Below are positions 55,083 to 64,000 of a stretch of 64,000 nt of DNA, one piece after another. The DNA is from Xylanimonas protaetiae. GTDB taxonomy: Bacteria; Actinomycetota; Actinomycetes; Actinomycetales; Cellulomonadaceae. Where the stretch lies: NCBI RefSeq assembly GCF_004135385.1, contig NZ_CP035493.1, positions 3,353,440 through 3,417,439 of the forward strand, in the 5' to 3' direction. The position numbers were made by a program, and so were the translations under genes. Numbering within the stretch: the first letter of the stretch is position 1; each line of letters starts with the position of its first letter. The notes under the pieces were generated by a model. The model ran no database searches. It saw nothing but the letters and a program-made list of their open reading frames with translations, and was not told the DNA's origin.

Positions 55083-55712
55083 ATGGCTGTCTACACGCTC
55101 CCTGACCTGAGCTACGACTACGCGGCCCTCGAGCCCCACATCTCGGGGCGGATCATGGAGCTGCACCACTCCAAGCACCACGCCGCCTACGTGACCGGCG
55201 CCAACACGGCTCTCGAGAAGCTCGCCGAGGCCCGCGACAAGGGCGACCTGGCCGCCGTGAACCTGCACGAGAAGAACCTCGCGTTCAACCTCGGCGGGCA
55301 CGTCAACCACTCGGCGTTCTGGACCAACCTCTCCCCCGAGGGCGGCGGCGAGCCGACCGGTGACATCGCCGCGGCGATCGACGCGGACTTCGGCTCGTTC
55401 GAGAAGTTCAAGGCGCACTTCGCGGCCGTCGCCGCGGGCGTGCAGGGCTCCGGCTGGGCCATCCTCGCCTGGGACTCGATCGGCCAGAAGCTCATCATCG
55501 TGCAGCTGTACGACCAGCAGGGCAACATCGCGCTCGGCCTCGTGCCGATCGTGCTGCTCGACTGCTGGGAGCACGCGTACTACCTCGACTACCAGAACGT
55601 GCGTGCCGACTACGTCTCCGCGTGGTGGAACGTCGTGAACTGGGCCGACGCGGACGCCCGCCTCGCCCGCGCGAAGTCGCAGACGGCTGGGCTCATCGTC
55701 CCGTCGCTCTGA
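55083..55712 (+). CDS. sodA: Superoxide dismutase (Fe/Mn family)
   Basis: The 209-residue enzyme has the metal ligands of the Fe/Mn family: His in [17 protein letters not shown], His in [11 protein letters not shown], and Asp/His in [24 protein letters not shown] is the conserved core. It removes superoxide in the cytosol. ATG 55083 follows AGGAGG. It lies between qcrB and the convergent cta genes, so it sits inside the respiratory cluster, close to a major superoxide source. A strong terminator follows. Confidence 0.95.
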   Translation: MAVYTLPDLSYDYAALEPHISGRIMELHHSKHHAAYVTGANTALEKLAEARDKGDLAAVNLHEKNLAFNLGGHVNHSAFWTNLSPEGGGEPTGDIAAAIDADFGSFEKFKAHFAAVAAGVQGSGWAILAWDSIGQKLIIVQLYDQQGNIALGLVPIVLLDCWEHAYYLDYQNVRADYVSAWWNVVNWADADARLARAKSQTAGLIVPSL

Positions 55713-55718
55713 CCCCGA

Positions 55719-55767
55719 ACGCACGAACGCCCCTGGCGCCTGCCCGGCACCAGGGGCGTTCGTGCGT
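55719..55767. terminator. 18-bp hairpin terminator after sodA
   Basis: ACGCACGAACGCCCCTGG (55719-55736) is exactly complementary to 55750-55767. Confidence 0.9.
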
Positions 55768-56122
55768 CTCTGCCCAGGTTTCACAGCCAACCAGGTTCAC
55801 CGTCGTCGGCCCCACGGTGGGGAAGGCCGCCGCAGGGGGCCTGTGCGCTGCCCGTGGCGGCCGCTCGGCGGCCGTGGCGGGGGCCCCGGCGGGGCCGGTC
55901 AGGCCCACTCGCCCGAGCGCCAGGAACGGGCCGCACCCGGCGAGGACAGCAACGCCAAGGCTGGGTGGACGGGCGCGGTGCGGTGCGATGCGGCGGACCC
56001 GGTCGCGCCTGAGAGAGCAAAGCATGAAGGCCCGCTCCCTGAGGGAGCGGGCCTTCATGTCGGCTCGTGGCGCCGGGCCGCGGCGTCGCCTCGTGGCGGG
56101 CGCCGGCCGCGGAGTCGTGCGG
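55768..56122. other. Convergent intergenic region between sodA and ctaF
   Basis: About 355 bases with no convincing gene. A second terminator hairpin serving ctaF occupies 56023-56059. The rest is GC-rich without clear repeats. Confidence 0.6.
56023..56059. terminator. 17-bp hairpin terminator for the ctaCDF operon
   Basis: CATGAAGGCCCGCTCCC (56023-56039) pairs exactly with 56043-56059 around TGA, downstream of the ctaF stop on the minus strand. Confidence 0.88.
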
Positions 56123-56524
56123 TCAGTGCGCGTGCTGGCCGCGGCTGAACTCGAACACCCAGCCGACCAGGCCGATGACGCCGAGCACGAAGCCGAAGTA
56201 CAGCACCCACCAGCCCACGGCGAGGCCGAGGAAGGCCAGTGCGGCAGCGGCACCGATGACCAGCGGCCACCACGACCAGGGGGCAAACACGCCCTGGTCG
56301 CCGGCGCCGTCGGCGATCTCGCCGTGCTCGTCGTCCTCCGGACGCGGGTCGATGCGGCGCGCGGTCAGCGCGAGGTACGCGCCCACCATGGCCACCAGGC
56401 CGCCGAGCAGCGGCATCCCGAGGAAGCCGACCGGCTCCTGCCAGTGCGTCATGAAGCCGTAGACGACCCCGACGATGACGAAGAAGGGTGCCAGGTACAG
56501 GAAGAGCTTGGTCTCGATCTTCAC
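56123..56524 (-). CDS. ctaF: Cytochrome c oxidase subunit IV (actinobacterial type)
   Basis: The 133-residue protein has four hydrophobic helices ([71 protein letters not shown]) and the family ends KIETKLF and RGQHAH. It is a small structural subunit of the aa3 oxidase. GTG 56524 overlaps the ctaD stop as GTGA, so it is coupled to subunit I. Confidence 0.92.
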   Translation of the reverse strand: MKIETKLFLYLAPFFVIVGVVYGFMTHWQEPVGFLGMPLLGGLVAMVGAYLALTARRIDPRPEDDEHGEIADGAGDQGVFAPWSWWPLVIGAAAALAFLGLAVGWWVLYFGFVLGVIGLVGWVFEFSRGQHAH

Positions 56525-58242
56525 TTCCCGGACTCCTCGATCGTCGTGGTGGCGGCACCCGCGTACTGCGGGTACAGCTCGGGGTGCTCCATCGCGGCGA
56601 CCTCCGGGTGGTGCAGGTCGAACGCCGGCGACTCGGAGCGGATGCGCGGCAGCGAGGTGAAGTTGTGGCGCGGCGGCGGGCACGAGGTGGCCCACTCGAG
56701 CGAGCGGCCGTAGCCCCACGGGTCGTCGACGGTCACGAGCGGGGCGCGACGCCACGTCGTGTACACGTTCCAGAAGAACGGCAGCAGGGAGGCACCGAGG
56801 ATGAACGATCCGACGGTCGACACCTGGTTCATCCAGGTGAAGCCCTCTTCCGGCATGTAGTCCGCGTAGCGACGCGGCATGCCGATGACGCCCAGCCAGT
56901 GCTGGATGAGGAACGTCGTGTGGAAGCCGATGAACAGCAGCCAGAAGTGCCACTTGCCCAGGCGCTCGTCGAGCATGCGGCCCGTGAACTTGGGCCACCA
57001 GAAGTAGAAGCCGGCGAACATCGCGAACACGACCGTGCCGAACACCACGTAGTGGAAGTGGGCGACGACGAAGTAGGTGTCGGAGACCTGGAAGTCCAGC
57101 GCGGGGCTCGACAGGATGACGCCCGTCAGACCGCCGAAGAGGAAGGTCACGAGGAAGCCGATCGACCACAGCATGGGCGTCTCGAACGTGAGCTTCCCGC
57201 GCCACATCGTGCCGATCCAGTTGAAGAACTTCACACCGGTCGGGACCGCGATGAGCATCGTCATGAACGAGAAGAACGGCAACGTGATCGCACCGGTCAC
57301 GTACATGTGGTGGGCCCACACGGTGACCGACAGGGCGGCGATCGAGATCGTCGCGTAGATCAGGCCCTTGTAGCCGAAGATCGGCTTGCGGCTGAACACC
57401 GGCAGGATCTCCGACACGATGCCGAAGAACGGCAGCGCGATGATGTACACCTCGGGGTGGCCGAAGAACCAGAACAGGTGCTGCCACAGGATGGCGCCGC
57501 CGTTGTCCGGGTTGAACACCTGCGCGCCGAGGCGGCGGTCCGCGCCGAGCGCGAAGAGCGCGGCGGCCAGCGGCGGGAAGGCCATCAGCACCAGGAGGCT
57601 CGTGATGAGCGTGTTCCAGGTGAAGATCGGCATGCGGAACATCGTCATGCCGGGCGCGCGCATCGTGATGATCGTGGTGATGAAGTTGACGGCACCGAGG
57701 ATGGTGCCGAAGCCACCGAGCGCGAGGCCGAAGACCCACAGGTCACCGCCGAGGCCCGGGCTGAACGTCGTGTTCGACAGCGGCGCGTAGGCGAACCAGC
57801 CGAACGAGGCAGCGCCCTGCGGCGTGAAGAACCCGGCGCCGGCGATCGCGCCACCGAAGAAGAACAGCCAGAACGCGAACATGTTCAGCCGCGGGAACGC
57901 GACGTCGGGGGCGCCGATCTGCAGCGGCATGATGATGTTCGCGAAGCCCGCGAACAGCGGCGTCGCGAAGAGCAGCAGCATGATCGTGCCGTGCATCGTG
58001 AAGAGCTGGTTGTACTGCTCCTTGCTCTGCACGATCTGGATGCCGGGCTCGAAGAGCTCGGCACGGATGAGCAGGGCGAGCACGCCGCCGATGCAGAACC
58101 AGATCACCGACGTGATCAGGTACATGTACCCGATCGTCTTGTGGTCGGTCGAGGTGATCCACTTGATCACCGTGCGGCCGAGGTTCTGGCGCCGGGGCGC
58201 GAGGCCCGGGACCAGCTCGGCGCCGTGGGTGGTCGCGGTCAT
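56521..58242 (-). CDS. ctaD: Cytochrome c oxidase subunit I
   Basis: The 573-residue catalytic subunit has 12 helices and the haem-copper ligands: the haem a histidine in [11 protein letters not shown], CuB and cross-linked Tyr in [23 protein letters not shown], and the haem a3/a histidines in VVAHFHYVV. It reduces oxygen to water and pumps protons. ATG 58242 shares its A with the ctaC stop (TGATG), and GAGGAGG lies 11 bases upstream. Confidence 0.97.
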   Translation of the reverse strand: MTATTHGAELVPGLAPRRQNLGRTVIKWITSTDHKTIGYMYLITSVIWFCIGGVLALLIRAELFEPGIQIVQSKEQYNQLFTMHGTIMLLLFATPLFAGFANIIMPLQIGAPDVAFPRLNMFAFWLFFFGGAIAGAGFFTPQGAASFGWFAYAPLSNTTFSPGLGGDLWVFGLALGGFGTILGAVNFITTIITMRAPGMTMFRMPIFTWNTLITSLLVLMAFPPLAAALFALGADRRLGAQVFNPDNGGAILWQHLFWFFGHPEVYIIALPFFGIVSEILPVFSRKPIFGYKGLIYATISIAALSVTVWAHHMYVTGAITLPFFSFMTMLIAVPTGVKFFNWIGTMWRGKLTFETPMLWSIGFLVTFLFGGLTGVILSSPALDFQVSDTYFVVAHFHYVVFGTVVFAMFAGFYFWWPKFTGRMLDERLGKWHFWLLFIGFHTTFLIQHWLGVIGMPRRYADYMPEEGFTWMNQVSTVGSFILGASLLPFFWNVYTTWRRAPLVTVDDPWGYGRSLEWATSCPPPRHNFTSLPRIRSESPAFDLHHPEVAAMEHPELYPQYAGAATTTIEESGK

Positions 58243-59156
58243 CAGTGCGCGCCCTCCTCGGTCTCGGCGGAGGCCGGGGCCTCCTGGTGGCGGTTGAGGT
58301 CGAGGCCGAGCTCGCCGGTCTGGCCGGCGTCGCGCAGGGCGTCCATGTGGGCGTCGTACTCGTCGCGGGAGACGACCTTGACGTTGAAGAGCATCCCGGA
58401 GTGGAACTCGCCGCAGAGCTCGGCGCACTTGCCCGCGTAGGTGCCCTCACGCTCGGGCGTGACCTCGAACGTGTTGGTGCGGCCCGGGATCATGTCCTCC
58501 TTGTAGAGGAACGCCGGGATCCAGAACGAGTGGATGACGTCGCGCGAGTCGAGCGTGAACTCGACGCTCTCCCCCACCGGCAGGTAGAGGGTGGGCAGCG
58601 CCTTCGACGTGCCGGGCGCGCCGTCGACCTCGTCCGCGGCCGTCTGGCCGCCGACGTCGTTCAGGTGCTGGCCCGTGTCGTAGACGTCGTCGTCCAGGTA
58701 GTTGAAGTCCCAGCTCCACTGCTTGCCGATCACCTGGACGTGCACGTCGGCGTCGCCCGAGACCGCGGTGACGTCCGTCATCACGCGGTCGGTGTGGTGG
58801 AAGAGCACGAGGACCATCGCCAGGGGCACGATCACGTACATGAGCTCGAGCGGCACGTGGTAGCGCGTCTGCACCGGGAGCTGGTGGTCGTCACGACGCT
58901 TGCGGTACGCGGCGACGCACCACAGCATCAGACCCCAGGTGATGACGCCGACGGCGAGGGCGGCGACCCAGGAGCCCACCCAGAGGCTGGCGATGCCTTC
59001 GGTGTGGTTGGTCACCTCCCCGTCGGCATATCCGGGCAGGTATCCGCGCTTGACGGTGTCGCTCGCGCAGCCAGAGGCCAGCACAGCGACCGCGCCGGCA
59101 ACGGCCGTCGCGCGCAGGATGGCCCGCGTGGCGCGGGTAGGGGGCTTCGACTGCAA
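58242..59156 (-). CDS. ctaC: Cytochrome c oxidase subunit II
   Basis: The 304-residue subunit has a lipoprotein-type signal (VLASGCASD), two membrane helices ([22 protein letters not shown] and [17 protein letters not shown]) and a CuA domain with [17 protein letters not shown] and the ligand cluster [12 protein letters not shown]. It receives electrons from QcrC. TTG 59156 follows AAAGG. First gene of ctaC-ctaD-ctaF. Confidence 0.95.
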   Translation of the reverse strand: MQSKPPTRATRAILRATAVAGAVAVLASGCASDTVKRGYLPGYADGEVTNHTEGIASLWVGSWVAALAVGVITWGLMLWCVAAYRKRRDDHQLPVQTRYHVPLELMYVIVPLAMVLVLFHHTDRVMTDVTAVSGDADVHVQVIGKQWSWDFNYLDDDVYDTGQHLNDVGGQTAADEVDGAPGTSKALPTLYLPVGESVEFTLDSRDVIHSFWIPAFLYKEDMIPGRTNTFEVTPEREGTYAGKCAELCGEFHSGMLFNVKVVSRDEYDAHMDALRDAGQTGELGLDLNRHQEAPASAETEEGAH

Positions 59157-59480
59157 GGGAGGCCTTTCACGTCACGACCCGCGTCCTGCCCCGGTCACCG
59201 CGCGTCAGCAAAACGACGCAGCGCGCGACAGAACAGTTGCGGGTCCTTCTCGTCCTCGATATGGGGCAGCCTAGCGCGCCCACCGCTCCCGCACCGCTCC
59301 TCGAGCACGCCCGAGGGGTGACGTTCGCGCTGGTCACGACACCGCCAGCGAGAGTGTCAGATCGTCGGTCGCCGTTCGTCGTCGTCGGGCCGCGTGCTGA
59401 CGGACGCGCTCCGCGCGTCCGCACGCCTGTGACCAACTCCACGCGAGCGCGGGAACCCGCGCAAAGGCCCCGGGACGACG
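59157..59480. other. Upstream region of ctaC
   Basis: About 320 bases that should hold the ctaCDF promoter. I see no clear -10/-35 pair or operator and no convincing gene. Confidence 0.5.
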
Positions 59481-59512
59481 ACGGCCCGGCCACCGTGAGG
59501 TGGCCGGGCCGT
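59481..59512. terminator. 14-bp hairpin terminator after erpA
   Basis: ACGGCCCGGCCACC (59481-59494) and GGTGGCCGGGCCGT (59499-59512) form a perfect stem with a GTGA loop, separating erpA from ctaC. Confidence 0.88.
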
Positions 59513-59532
59513 GAGGTCCGCTGCGGGGGATG

Positions 59533-59883
59533 TCAGGCGAACGAACCGCCGCACGCGCAGGACGAGCCGGCGTTCGGGTTGTCGATCGTGAAGCCCTGCT
59601 TCTCGATGGTGTCGGCGAAGTCGACGGTGGCGCCCTCGAGGTAGGGGACGCTCATCTTGTCGACCACGACGCCGACGCCGTCGAAGTCCACGACGGCGTC
59701 GCCGTCGAGCAGACGCTCGTCGAAGTACAGCTGGTAGATCAGGCCCGAGCAGCCGCCGGGCTGCACGGCGACGCGCAGGCGAAGGTCGTCGCGGCCCTCC
59801 TGCTCCAGGAGGCTGCGGACCTTGTCGGCGGCGACGTCGGTCAGGACCACGCCGTGCGTGGCGGTCTCGAGAGTGTCGGTCAT
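59533..59883 (-). CDS. erpA: Iron-sulfur cluster insertion protein (HesB/IscA/ErpA family)
   Basis: The 116-residue A-type carrier has the three cluster cysteines in QPGGCSGLIYQLYFDE and the terminal SSCACGGSF. It accepts and delivers Fe-S clusters to apo-proteins such as the Rieske subunit. ATG 59883. Its place between the cta genes and the glycerate-kinase-like gene matches Rv2204c. Confidence 0.93.
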   Translation of the reverse strand: MTDTLETATHGVVLTDVAADKVRSLLEQEGRDDLRLRVAVQPGGCSGLIYQLYFDERLLDGDAVVDFDGVGVVVDKMSVPYLEGATVDFADTIEKQGFTIDNPNAGSSCACGGSFA

Positions 59884-59956
59884 GCTTCCTCCAACGACGG
59901 GATGGTTCTCGCTCTTCCCGATGTTACGCACGAAAATGCCCTCGGTGGGGCCGCGA

Positions 59957-60433
59957 TCACGTCCGCGGCCAGGAGGGCGCCCAGGTTCGGCCCGCGCGGG
60001 CCACTGCCGTCGCCCGGTCACCGGGCTCCTCCCCGACCTCGTGGACGCCGCTGACGCCGGCCGCAGACCACTCCCGACGGCTTGCCTCGGCCCGCCCCGC
60101 CAGCACGACGACGGGCAGCGCCCGCTCCCCCGCGACCCGCGCGACGAGCGGCAGCGGGCCCTCGTGCAACGCCGGCGCGTCCAGCACGTCCACGTGCACG
60201 ACGACGACGTCCGCGTCCGCCACGAGCGCGCGCAGCCGCTCCTCCTCCGATGCGGCGGACGGGCGCCTGGACAGGCCGAGGGCGGAGACGGGCACGAAGA
60301 CGCCGGACGGGGCCGGCGCGGCCGACCGCGCCGGCAGGACCGCGGGGCCGACCGACCCGGCCGCCGCGGTCGCCCAGGCGGCGGCCAGGTCACCGGCCAG
60401 CCGCGCGTCGGCGGCGAGCAGCAGCACATGCAC
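59957..60433 (-). CDS. Degenerate glycerate-kinase-like protein
   Basis: The 158-residue protein has no complete family domain, but its second half, LVADADVVVVHVDVLDAPALHEGPLPLVARVAGERALPVVVLAGRAEASRREWSAAGVSGVHEVGE, follows the C-terminal pattern of glycerate kinases. The catalytic T-G-E-G is replaced by V-H-V-D, and length is under half of normal. In M. tuberculosis the gene after erpA (Rv2205c) is a glycerate-kinase-type gene, so this looks like its remnant. Enzyme activity is unlikely. GTG 60433 is the start. Confidence 0.5.
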   Translation of the reverse strand: MHVLLLAADARLAGDLAAAWATAAAGSVGPAVLPARSAAPAPSGVFVPVSALGLSRRPSAASEEERLRALVADADVVVVHVDVLDAPALHEGPLPLVARVAGERALPVVVLAGRAEASRREWSAAGVSGVHEVGEEPGDRATAVARAGRTWAPSWPRT

Positions 60434-60462
60434 GAGGCCGATCGTGGCACGACGATGGCTCA

Positions 60463-61074
60463 GTGACCACGAGCGCCGGCCCCCACGTCGGGATCGTCGT
60501 GTTCGACGGCGCCGACGAGCTCGACGTCGTCGGACCGTTCAGCGTGCTCTCGGCGTGGGCGGCGCACTCCGCGCTCCAGCCGACCGTGAGCACGTTCTCC
60601 CACGACGGCGGCGGGGTGCGCCTCGCGCACGGGCTGCGGCTCGTGCCCAGCGGCGCGCGCGACGACGTCGGCCCGCTGCACCTGCTGGTGCACCCGGGTG
60701 GCGTCGGCACCTCGGCGCTCGTCGCCGACCCCGCGTACCTGGCGTGGCTGCGCACGGCACGGACCACCACGCCGCTCCTGGCGAGCGTGTGCACGGGCGC
60801 CCTGGTGCTCGCGGCCGCGGGGCTGCTCGCGGGGCGGCCCGTGACGACGCACCACGAGCACTACGACGAGCTCGTGGCCATCGACCCGTCCGTCGTCGTC
60901 GACACGGAGGCGCGGTTCGTCGACGACGGCGACGTCGTCACCTCGGCGGGCGTGACCGCCGGGATCGACATGGCCCTGCACCTGGTCGCGCGCCTCGAGT
61001 CGCCGCAGGTCGCGCAGGCGGTGCGGCGGCTGCTCGCGCACGAGTCGACGACGGACGTCGACGACGGTCTCTGA
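60463..61074 (+). CDS. DJ-1/PfpI family protein
   Basis: The 203-residue class-I amidotransferase-like protein has GIVVFDGADELDVVGPFSVLS at the start, LLVHPGGVGTSAL, and the nucleophile elbow LLASVCTGALVLAAAGLLAGRPVTTHHEHYDEL with cysteine in SVCTG, then DVVTSAGVTAGIDMALHLV. This matches DJ-1/PfpI proteins related to the AraC-linked subfamily and to isonitrile hydratases, without the DNA-binding domain. Substrate unknown. GTG 60463 is the likely start, without an obvious ribosome-binding site. Confidence 0.85.
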   Translation: MTTSAGPHVGIVVFDGADELDVVGPFSVLSAWAAHSALQPTVSTFSHDGGGVRLAHGLRLVPSGARDDVGPLHLLVHPGGVGTSALVADPAYLAWLRTARTTTPLLASVCTGALVLAAAGLLAGRPVTTHHEHYDELVAIDPSVVVDTEARFVDDGDVVTSAGVTAGIDMALHLVARLESPQVAQAVRRLLAHESTTDVDDGL

Positions 61075-61118
61075 GACCGATACCTAGTACCGCGCGTCGC
61101 AGGTCTAGCGTGCGGCGG

Positions 61119-61649
61119 ATGACTCGTGTGCTGCAGCTCGCCTGGAAGACGTTCCGCCCGCGCAGGCCCGTGCCGGGGCGGGGCGTGCTCGACCCGTCCG
61201 TGACCGACATGCGCGTCAACGTCGGCGACCTGGACATCCTCTGGCACGTCAACAACGGCACGTACCTGCAGATGGCCGACGTCGCGCGGTGGAACTACAT
61301 CGCCGACCTCGGCGGGATGCACCGGCTGAACGCGAAGCGCTGGTACCCCGTCGTCGCGGCGTCGACCGTGAAGTACCGGCGCTCGCTCCAGCTCGGCGAG
61401 CGCTTCCGCATCACCTCGCGCGTGCTCGGGTGGGACGAGCGCGTCGTCTACCTCGAGCAGGTGTTCCACCGCGGCGCGGACCTGTGCGCCACCGCGTGGA
61501 TCGCCGGGCGGTTCCTGTCGCGCGACGGGGCCCGCATCGCGCCGCACGACGTCGTCGCGCTGCTCGGCGACGACGCCCCCGCCGCCTCGCCCGCGCTGCC
61601 CGCGGAGGTCGCGGCGTGGGCGCGGGCCGTGGACGTGGCCCCTCGCTGA
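61119..61649 (+). CDS. Hotdog-fold thioesterase family protein
   Basis: The 176-residue protein fits the acyl-CoA thioesterase-like hotdog group (4HBT_2): MRVNVGDLDILWHVNNGTYLQMADVARW, with the family H-x-N-N-x-x-Y, then YPVVAASTVKYRRSLQLGERFRITSRVLGWDERVVYLEQVF. Substrate unknown. The ATG lies seven bases after TAGCGT with no ribosome-binding site (leaderless). Confidence 0.82.
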   Translation: MTRVLQLAWKTFRPRRPVPGRGVLDPSVTDMRVNVGDLDILWHVNNGTYLQMADVARWNYIADLGGMHRLNAKRWYPVVAASTVKYRRSLQLGERFRITSRVLGWDERVVYLEQVFHRGADLCATAWIAGRFLSRDGARIAPHDVVALLGDDAPAASPALPAEVAAWARAVDVAPR

Positions 61650-61695
61650 CGGCTCCGGGTGGCCGGGCCTGGTGGGCCCGGCCACCGCGCGGTGC

Positions 61696-63099
61696 TCAGA
61701 GCGTCGCGGCCACCTGCGTGAGCAGCAGCGCCTCGGCGACGACGACCTTCTTCAGCTCGCCGAGGTGCACGGACTCGTTGGCGCCGTGCGCGCGCGAGTC
61801 CGGGTCCTCGACGCCCGTCACGAGGATCGCGGCCTGCGGGAACACCTCGAGCAGGTCGGCGATGAACGGGATCGAGCCGCCGATGCCGGTGTCGACGGCG
61901 TCGGTGCCCCACGACGCGGCGAAGGCCGCGCGGGCCGCGCGCATGGCCGGAGAGTCCGCCGGGGCCAGGAACGGCTTGCCCTGCTCCTTGGTGGTCCACG
62001 TGACCTTCGTGCCGAAGGGCGCGTTCGCCAGCAGGTGCGCCTCGAGCGCGGCCGCGGCGGCGGCCGGGTCCTGGCCCGGGGCCAGGCGCAGCGAGAGCTT
62101 GGCCCGCGCGCTCGGCGTGATGGTGTTGGACGCGTGCGCGACCGGCGTCGCGTCGATGCCGATGACCGACAGCGCGGGCTTGGTCCACATGCGCGCGGCG
62201 AGGGAGCCGGTGCCCGCGAGCGCGACGCCGTCGAGCACCGAGGACTCCTCGCGGAAGGCGGCCTCGTCGTACTCGACGCCCGGCTCGGGCGCGTGCACGA
62301 GACCCGCGACGGCGACGTCACCGGCGTCGTCGTGCAGCGTGGCGACCAGGCGGGAGAGGAGCGTCAGGGCGTCGAGCACCGGGCCGCCGAACATGCCCGA
62401 GTGCACGGCGTGGTCGAGCACCTGGACCTCGACGAACCCGTCGACGAGGCCGCGCAGCGACGTCGTGAGGGCCGGGACGCCGACCTTCCAGTTGGAGGAG
62501 TCGGCGACGACGATGACGTCGGCGGCGAGGAGCTCGCGGTGCTCCTCGAGGAACGCGCGGAACGAGGGCGAGCCGTCCTCCTCCTCGCCCTCGACGAAGA
62601 CGGTGACGCCGACCTCGGGCAGGAGGCCCGAGGCGGTCAGCGCGCGCAGCGCGCCGAGGTGCGCGACGACGCCCGCCTTGTCGTCGGCAGCCCCGCGGCC
62701 GAACAGCCGCTCGCCCACCTGGACGGGCTCGAACGGGTCGGTCTCCCAGCCCTCGCCCACGGGCTGCACGTCGTGGTGCGCGTAGAGCAGCACGGTCGGC
62801 GCACCCTCGGGGGCGGGGCGGCGTGCGACGACGGCGGGGGCGCCAGGCTCGCCGTCGGGGCGCGGCGAGCGCAGGACCTGCACCTCGGGCAGGCCCGCGC
62901 CGCGCAGCAGGTCGGCCACCGCCTGGGCGGACGCCTCGACGTGCGCCTGATCGAACGCGGCCATCGCGATGCTCGGGATGCGCACGAGCGAGACGAGGTC
63001 CGCCTGGAGGGCGGGGAACTGCTCGTCGACGACGGCGCGGAGGGTCTCGACGACGGTGTCGTCCGGGGCGGAGGCGGGGGTGGTGTTCTCGGCGGTCAC
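61696..63099 (-). CDS. M20-family metallo-dipeptidase
   Basis: The 467-residue dipeptidase has the two-zinc ligands of M20: LLYAHHDVQPVGE, LFGRGAADDKAGV, FVEGEEEDGSPS with the catalytic Glu, VVADSSNW and a C-terminal His in SRAHGANESVHLGEL. The lid domain contains DHAVHSGMFGGPVLDAL. It likely cleaves dipeptides in the cytosol. GTG 63099 is the start. It converges on the thioesterase and diverges from the DUF3043 gene. Confidence 0.92.
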   Translation of the reverse strand: MTAENTTPASAPDDTVVETLRAVVDEQFPALQADLVSLVRIPSIAMAAFDQAHVEASAQAVADLLRGAGLPEVQVLRSPRPDGEPGAPAVVARRPAPEGAPTVLLYAHHDVQPVGEGWETDPFEPVQVGERLFGRGAADDKAGVVAHLGALRALTASGLLPEVGVTVFVEGEEEDGSPSFRAFLEEHRELLAADVIVVADSSNWKVGVPALTTSLRGLVDGFVEVQVLDHAVHSGMFGGPVLDALTLLSRLVATLHDDAGDVAVAGLVHAPEPGVEYDEAAFREESSVLDGVALAGTGSLAARMWTKPALSVIGIDATPVAHASNTITPSARAKLSLRLAPGQDPAAAAAALEAHLLANAPFGTKVTWTTKEQGKPFLAPADSPAMRAARAAFAASWGTDAVDTGIGGSIPFIADLLEVFPQAAILVTGVEDPDSRAHGANESVHLGELKKVVVAEALLLTQVAATL

Positions 63100-63160
63100 G
63101 CGGCCACGCTACCCGGACCCGGCGGGCCAGACCTGGGCGATGGCCGACTAGACTTCTCGG

Positions 63161-63763
63161 GTGTTCTCCCGCAACAAGCCCGCGCCCCCCGCCTCGACCG
63201 ACCCTGTCGCCCAGGCTGCCGAGATCGAGCAGGCCGGCGCCGCCGGCAAGGGCCGGCCGACGCCGAAGCGCTCCGTGTCCGAGGCCGCCAACAAGCGACC
63301 CCTGGTGCCCGCCGACCGCCGCGCCGCCCAGCGCGACGCCCGCTCGCGCCAGAAGGAGAGCCGGGCCCGGTCCTACGAGGGCATGCAGCGCGGCGAGGAG
63401 CGCTACCTGCCGGCGCGCGACAAGGGTGCGCAGCGTCGCTACGTGCGCGACTGGGTCGACGCGCGGTGGAACCTCGGCGAGTTCTTCCTCCCCGTGGCGT
63501 TCGCGTTCATCGTGCTCAACTTCGTCGTGATCCAGTTCGGCGAGGCGGCCGCGTTCCTCGTGCTCGTCGCGCTGTACGTCGTGGTGCTGGTCGCCGTGGC
63601 GGACGGCGTCGTGCTCTGGTTCCGGCTCAAGCGCAAGCTCAAGGCCAAGTTCGGGACGGTCGAGAAGGGTACGGCGATGTACGCCGTCATGCGTGCCTTC
63701 CAGATCCGCCGCTCGCGCATCCCGCGCCCGACGTACAAGAAGCACGGCGTCTGGCCCGAGTGA
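63161..63763 (+). CDS. DUF3043 membrane protein
   Basis: The 200-residue protein matches DUF3043 (Rv2206-like): a basic N-terminus, RGEERYLPARDKGAQRRYVRDWVDARWNLGEFFLPV, two membrane helices (FIVLNFVVIQFGEAAAFLVLVALYVVVLVAVADGVVL) and a terminal RLKRKLKAKFGTVEKGTAMYAVMRAFQIRRSRIPRP. Function unknown. GTG 63161 stands six bases after TAGACT (63149-63154), again a leaderless start. It ends the block collinear with M. tuberculosis. Confidence 0.9.
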   Translation: MFSRNKPAPPASTDPVAQAAEIEQAGAAGKGRPTPKRSVSEAANKRPLVPADRRAAQRDARSRQKESRARSYEGMQRGEERYLPARDKGAQRRYVRDWVDARWNLGEFFLPVAFAFIVLNFVVIQFGEAAAFLVLVALYVVVLVAVADGVVLWFRLKRKLKAKFGTVEKGTAMYAVMRAFQIRRSRIPRPTYKKHGVWPE

Positions 63764-63821
63764 GCGCCTCGCGGGTCGCTTCGGGTCGAAGCGATTCGAG
63801 CCGTGCCGTTAGGGTGATCGC

Positions 63822-64000
63822 ATGGTCAACTACCGGTACCTCGGCAACAGTGGTCTGAAGATCACGGAGATCACCTACGGCAACTGGCTCACGCACGGCT
63901 CTCAGGTCGAGAACGACGTCGCCACGGCGTGCGTCCACGCCGCTCTCGACGCCGGGATCACCTCGTTCGACACCGCGGACGTCTACGCGAACGGGGCTGC
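63822..64000 (+). CDS. Aldo/keto reductase, N-terminal part (gene runs off the right edge)
   Basis: The first 59 codons read MVNYRYLGNSGLKITEITYGNW..., then ALDAGITSFDTADVYANGA, the standard N-terminus of the aldo/keto reductase fold including the catalytic Asp in FDTADVYA. Its Tyr (VY) is also visible. The rest is outside the window. TAGGGT lies six bases before the ATG, so it is probably leaderless. Confidence 0.88.
   Translation, partial: MVNYRYLGNSGLKITEITYGNWLTHGSQVENDVATACVHAALDAGITSFDTADVYANGA

Overview
This 64 kb window is chromosomal DNA of a very GC-rich Gram-positive actinobacterium. The guess is order Micrococcales, near Cellulomonadaceae or Promicromonosporaceae. It rests on base composition, frequent GTG/TTG starts, DtxR/IdeR-type iron boxes, a PPi-dependent phosphofructokinase, a PASTA kinase and a qcrCAB/ctaCDEF respiratory cluster. 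No rRNA, tRNA, CRISPR array, transposase or phage gene was seen.

Region 1 (1-13.4 kb) is an iron-acquisition island. On the minus strand lie the start of an isochorismate synthase and a complete DhbA/EntA-type dehydrogenase, which point to a catecholate siderophore. Next come a large secreted beta-propeller protein with a WxL-like C-terminus, two FecCD permeases, a membrane sortase and a DUF916 protein, the last four coupled by 4-base stop/start overlaps. Divergently transcribed are a FepB-like lipoprotein and a small LPQTG wall-anchored protein. A siderophore-interacting reductase and an enterobactin-esterase-like hydrolase follow. Three iron boxes (3751, 8634, 12045) tie the island together. 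The reading is an iron-regulated, sortase-linked WxL/DUF916 surface complex feeding an ABC importer. Three genes here (fepD-like, sortase, LPQTG protein) each carry a one-base frameshift at a short G run; these are either real decay or sequence errors.

Region 2 (13.4-27.3 kb) is accessory: a DUF1540 protein, a truncated hemoglobin, small membrane proteins, an acyl-CoA ligase behind a perfect 24-bp palindrome, an Rrf2 regulator, an SsuE-like flavin reductase behind two tiny upstream reading frames, a MatC-like carrier whose ribosome-binding site lies in a large hairpin, a DUF2975/XRE pair with a long inverted repeat, an internally deleted ECF sigma factor beside a YCII protein, and a DUF4430/DUF6580 pair.

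Region 3 (27.4-36 kb) is core: parE, a small zinc-ribbon protein, the principal sigma factor, a universal stress protein and DUF4192.

Region 4 (35.8-63.8 kb) is a conserved actinobacterial block, collinear with Mycobacterium tuberculosis Rv2173-Rv2206: polyprenyl synthase, Rv2175c homologue, PknL-like kinase, class II DAHP synthase, acyltransferase, acyl-CoA synthetase, exonuclease/GIY-YIG fusion, trpD, ctaE-qcrCAB, ctaFDC, erpA, a glycerate-kinase-like remnant and DUF3043. A PPi-phosphofructokinase, ROK glucokinase, superoxide dismutase, DJ-1 protein, thioesterase and M20 peptidase are interspersed. The right edge cuts an aldo/keto reductase.

Many genes start 6-7 bases after a TANNNT -10 hexamer, so leaderless transcription looks common.
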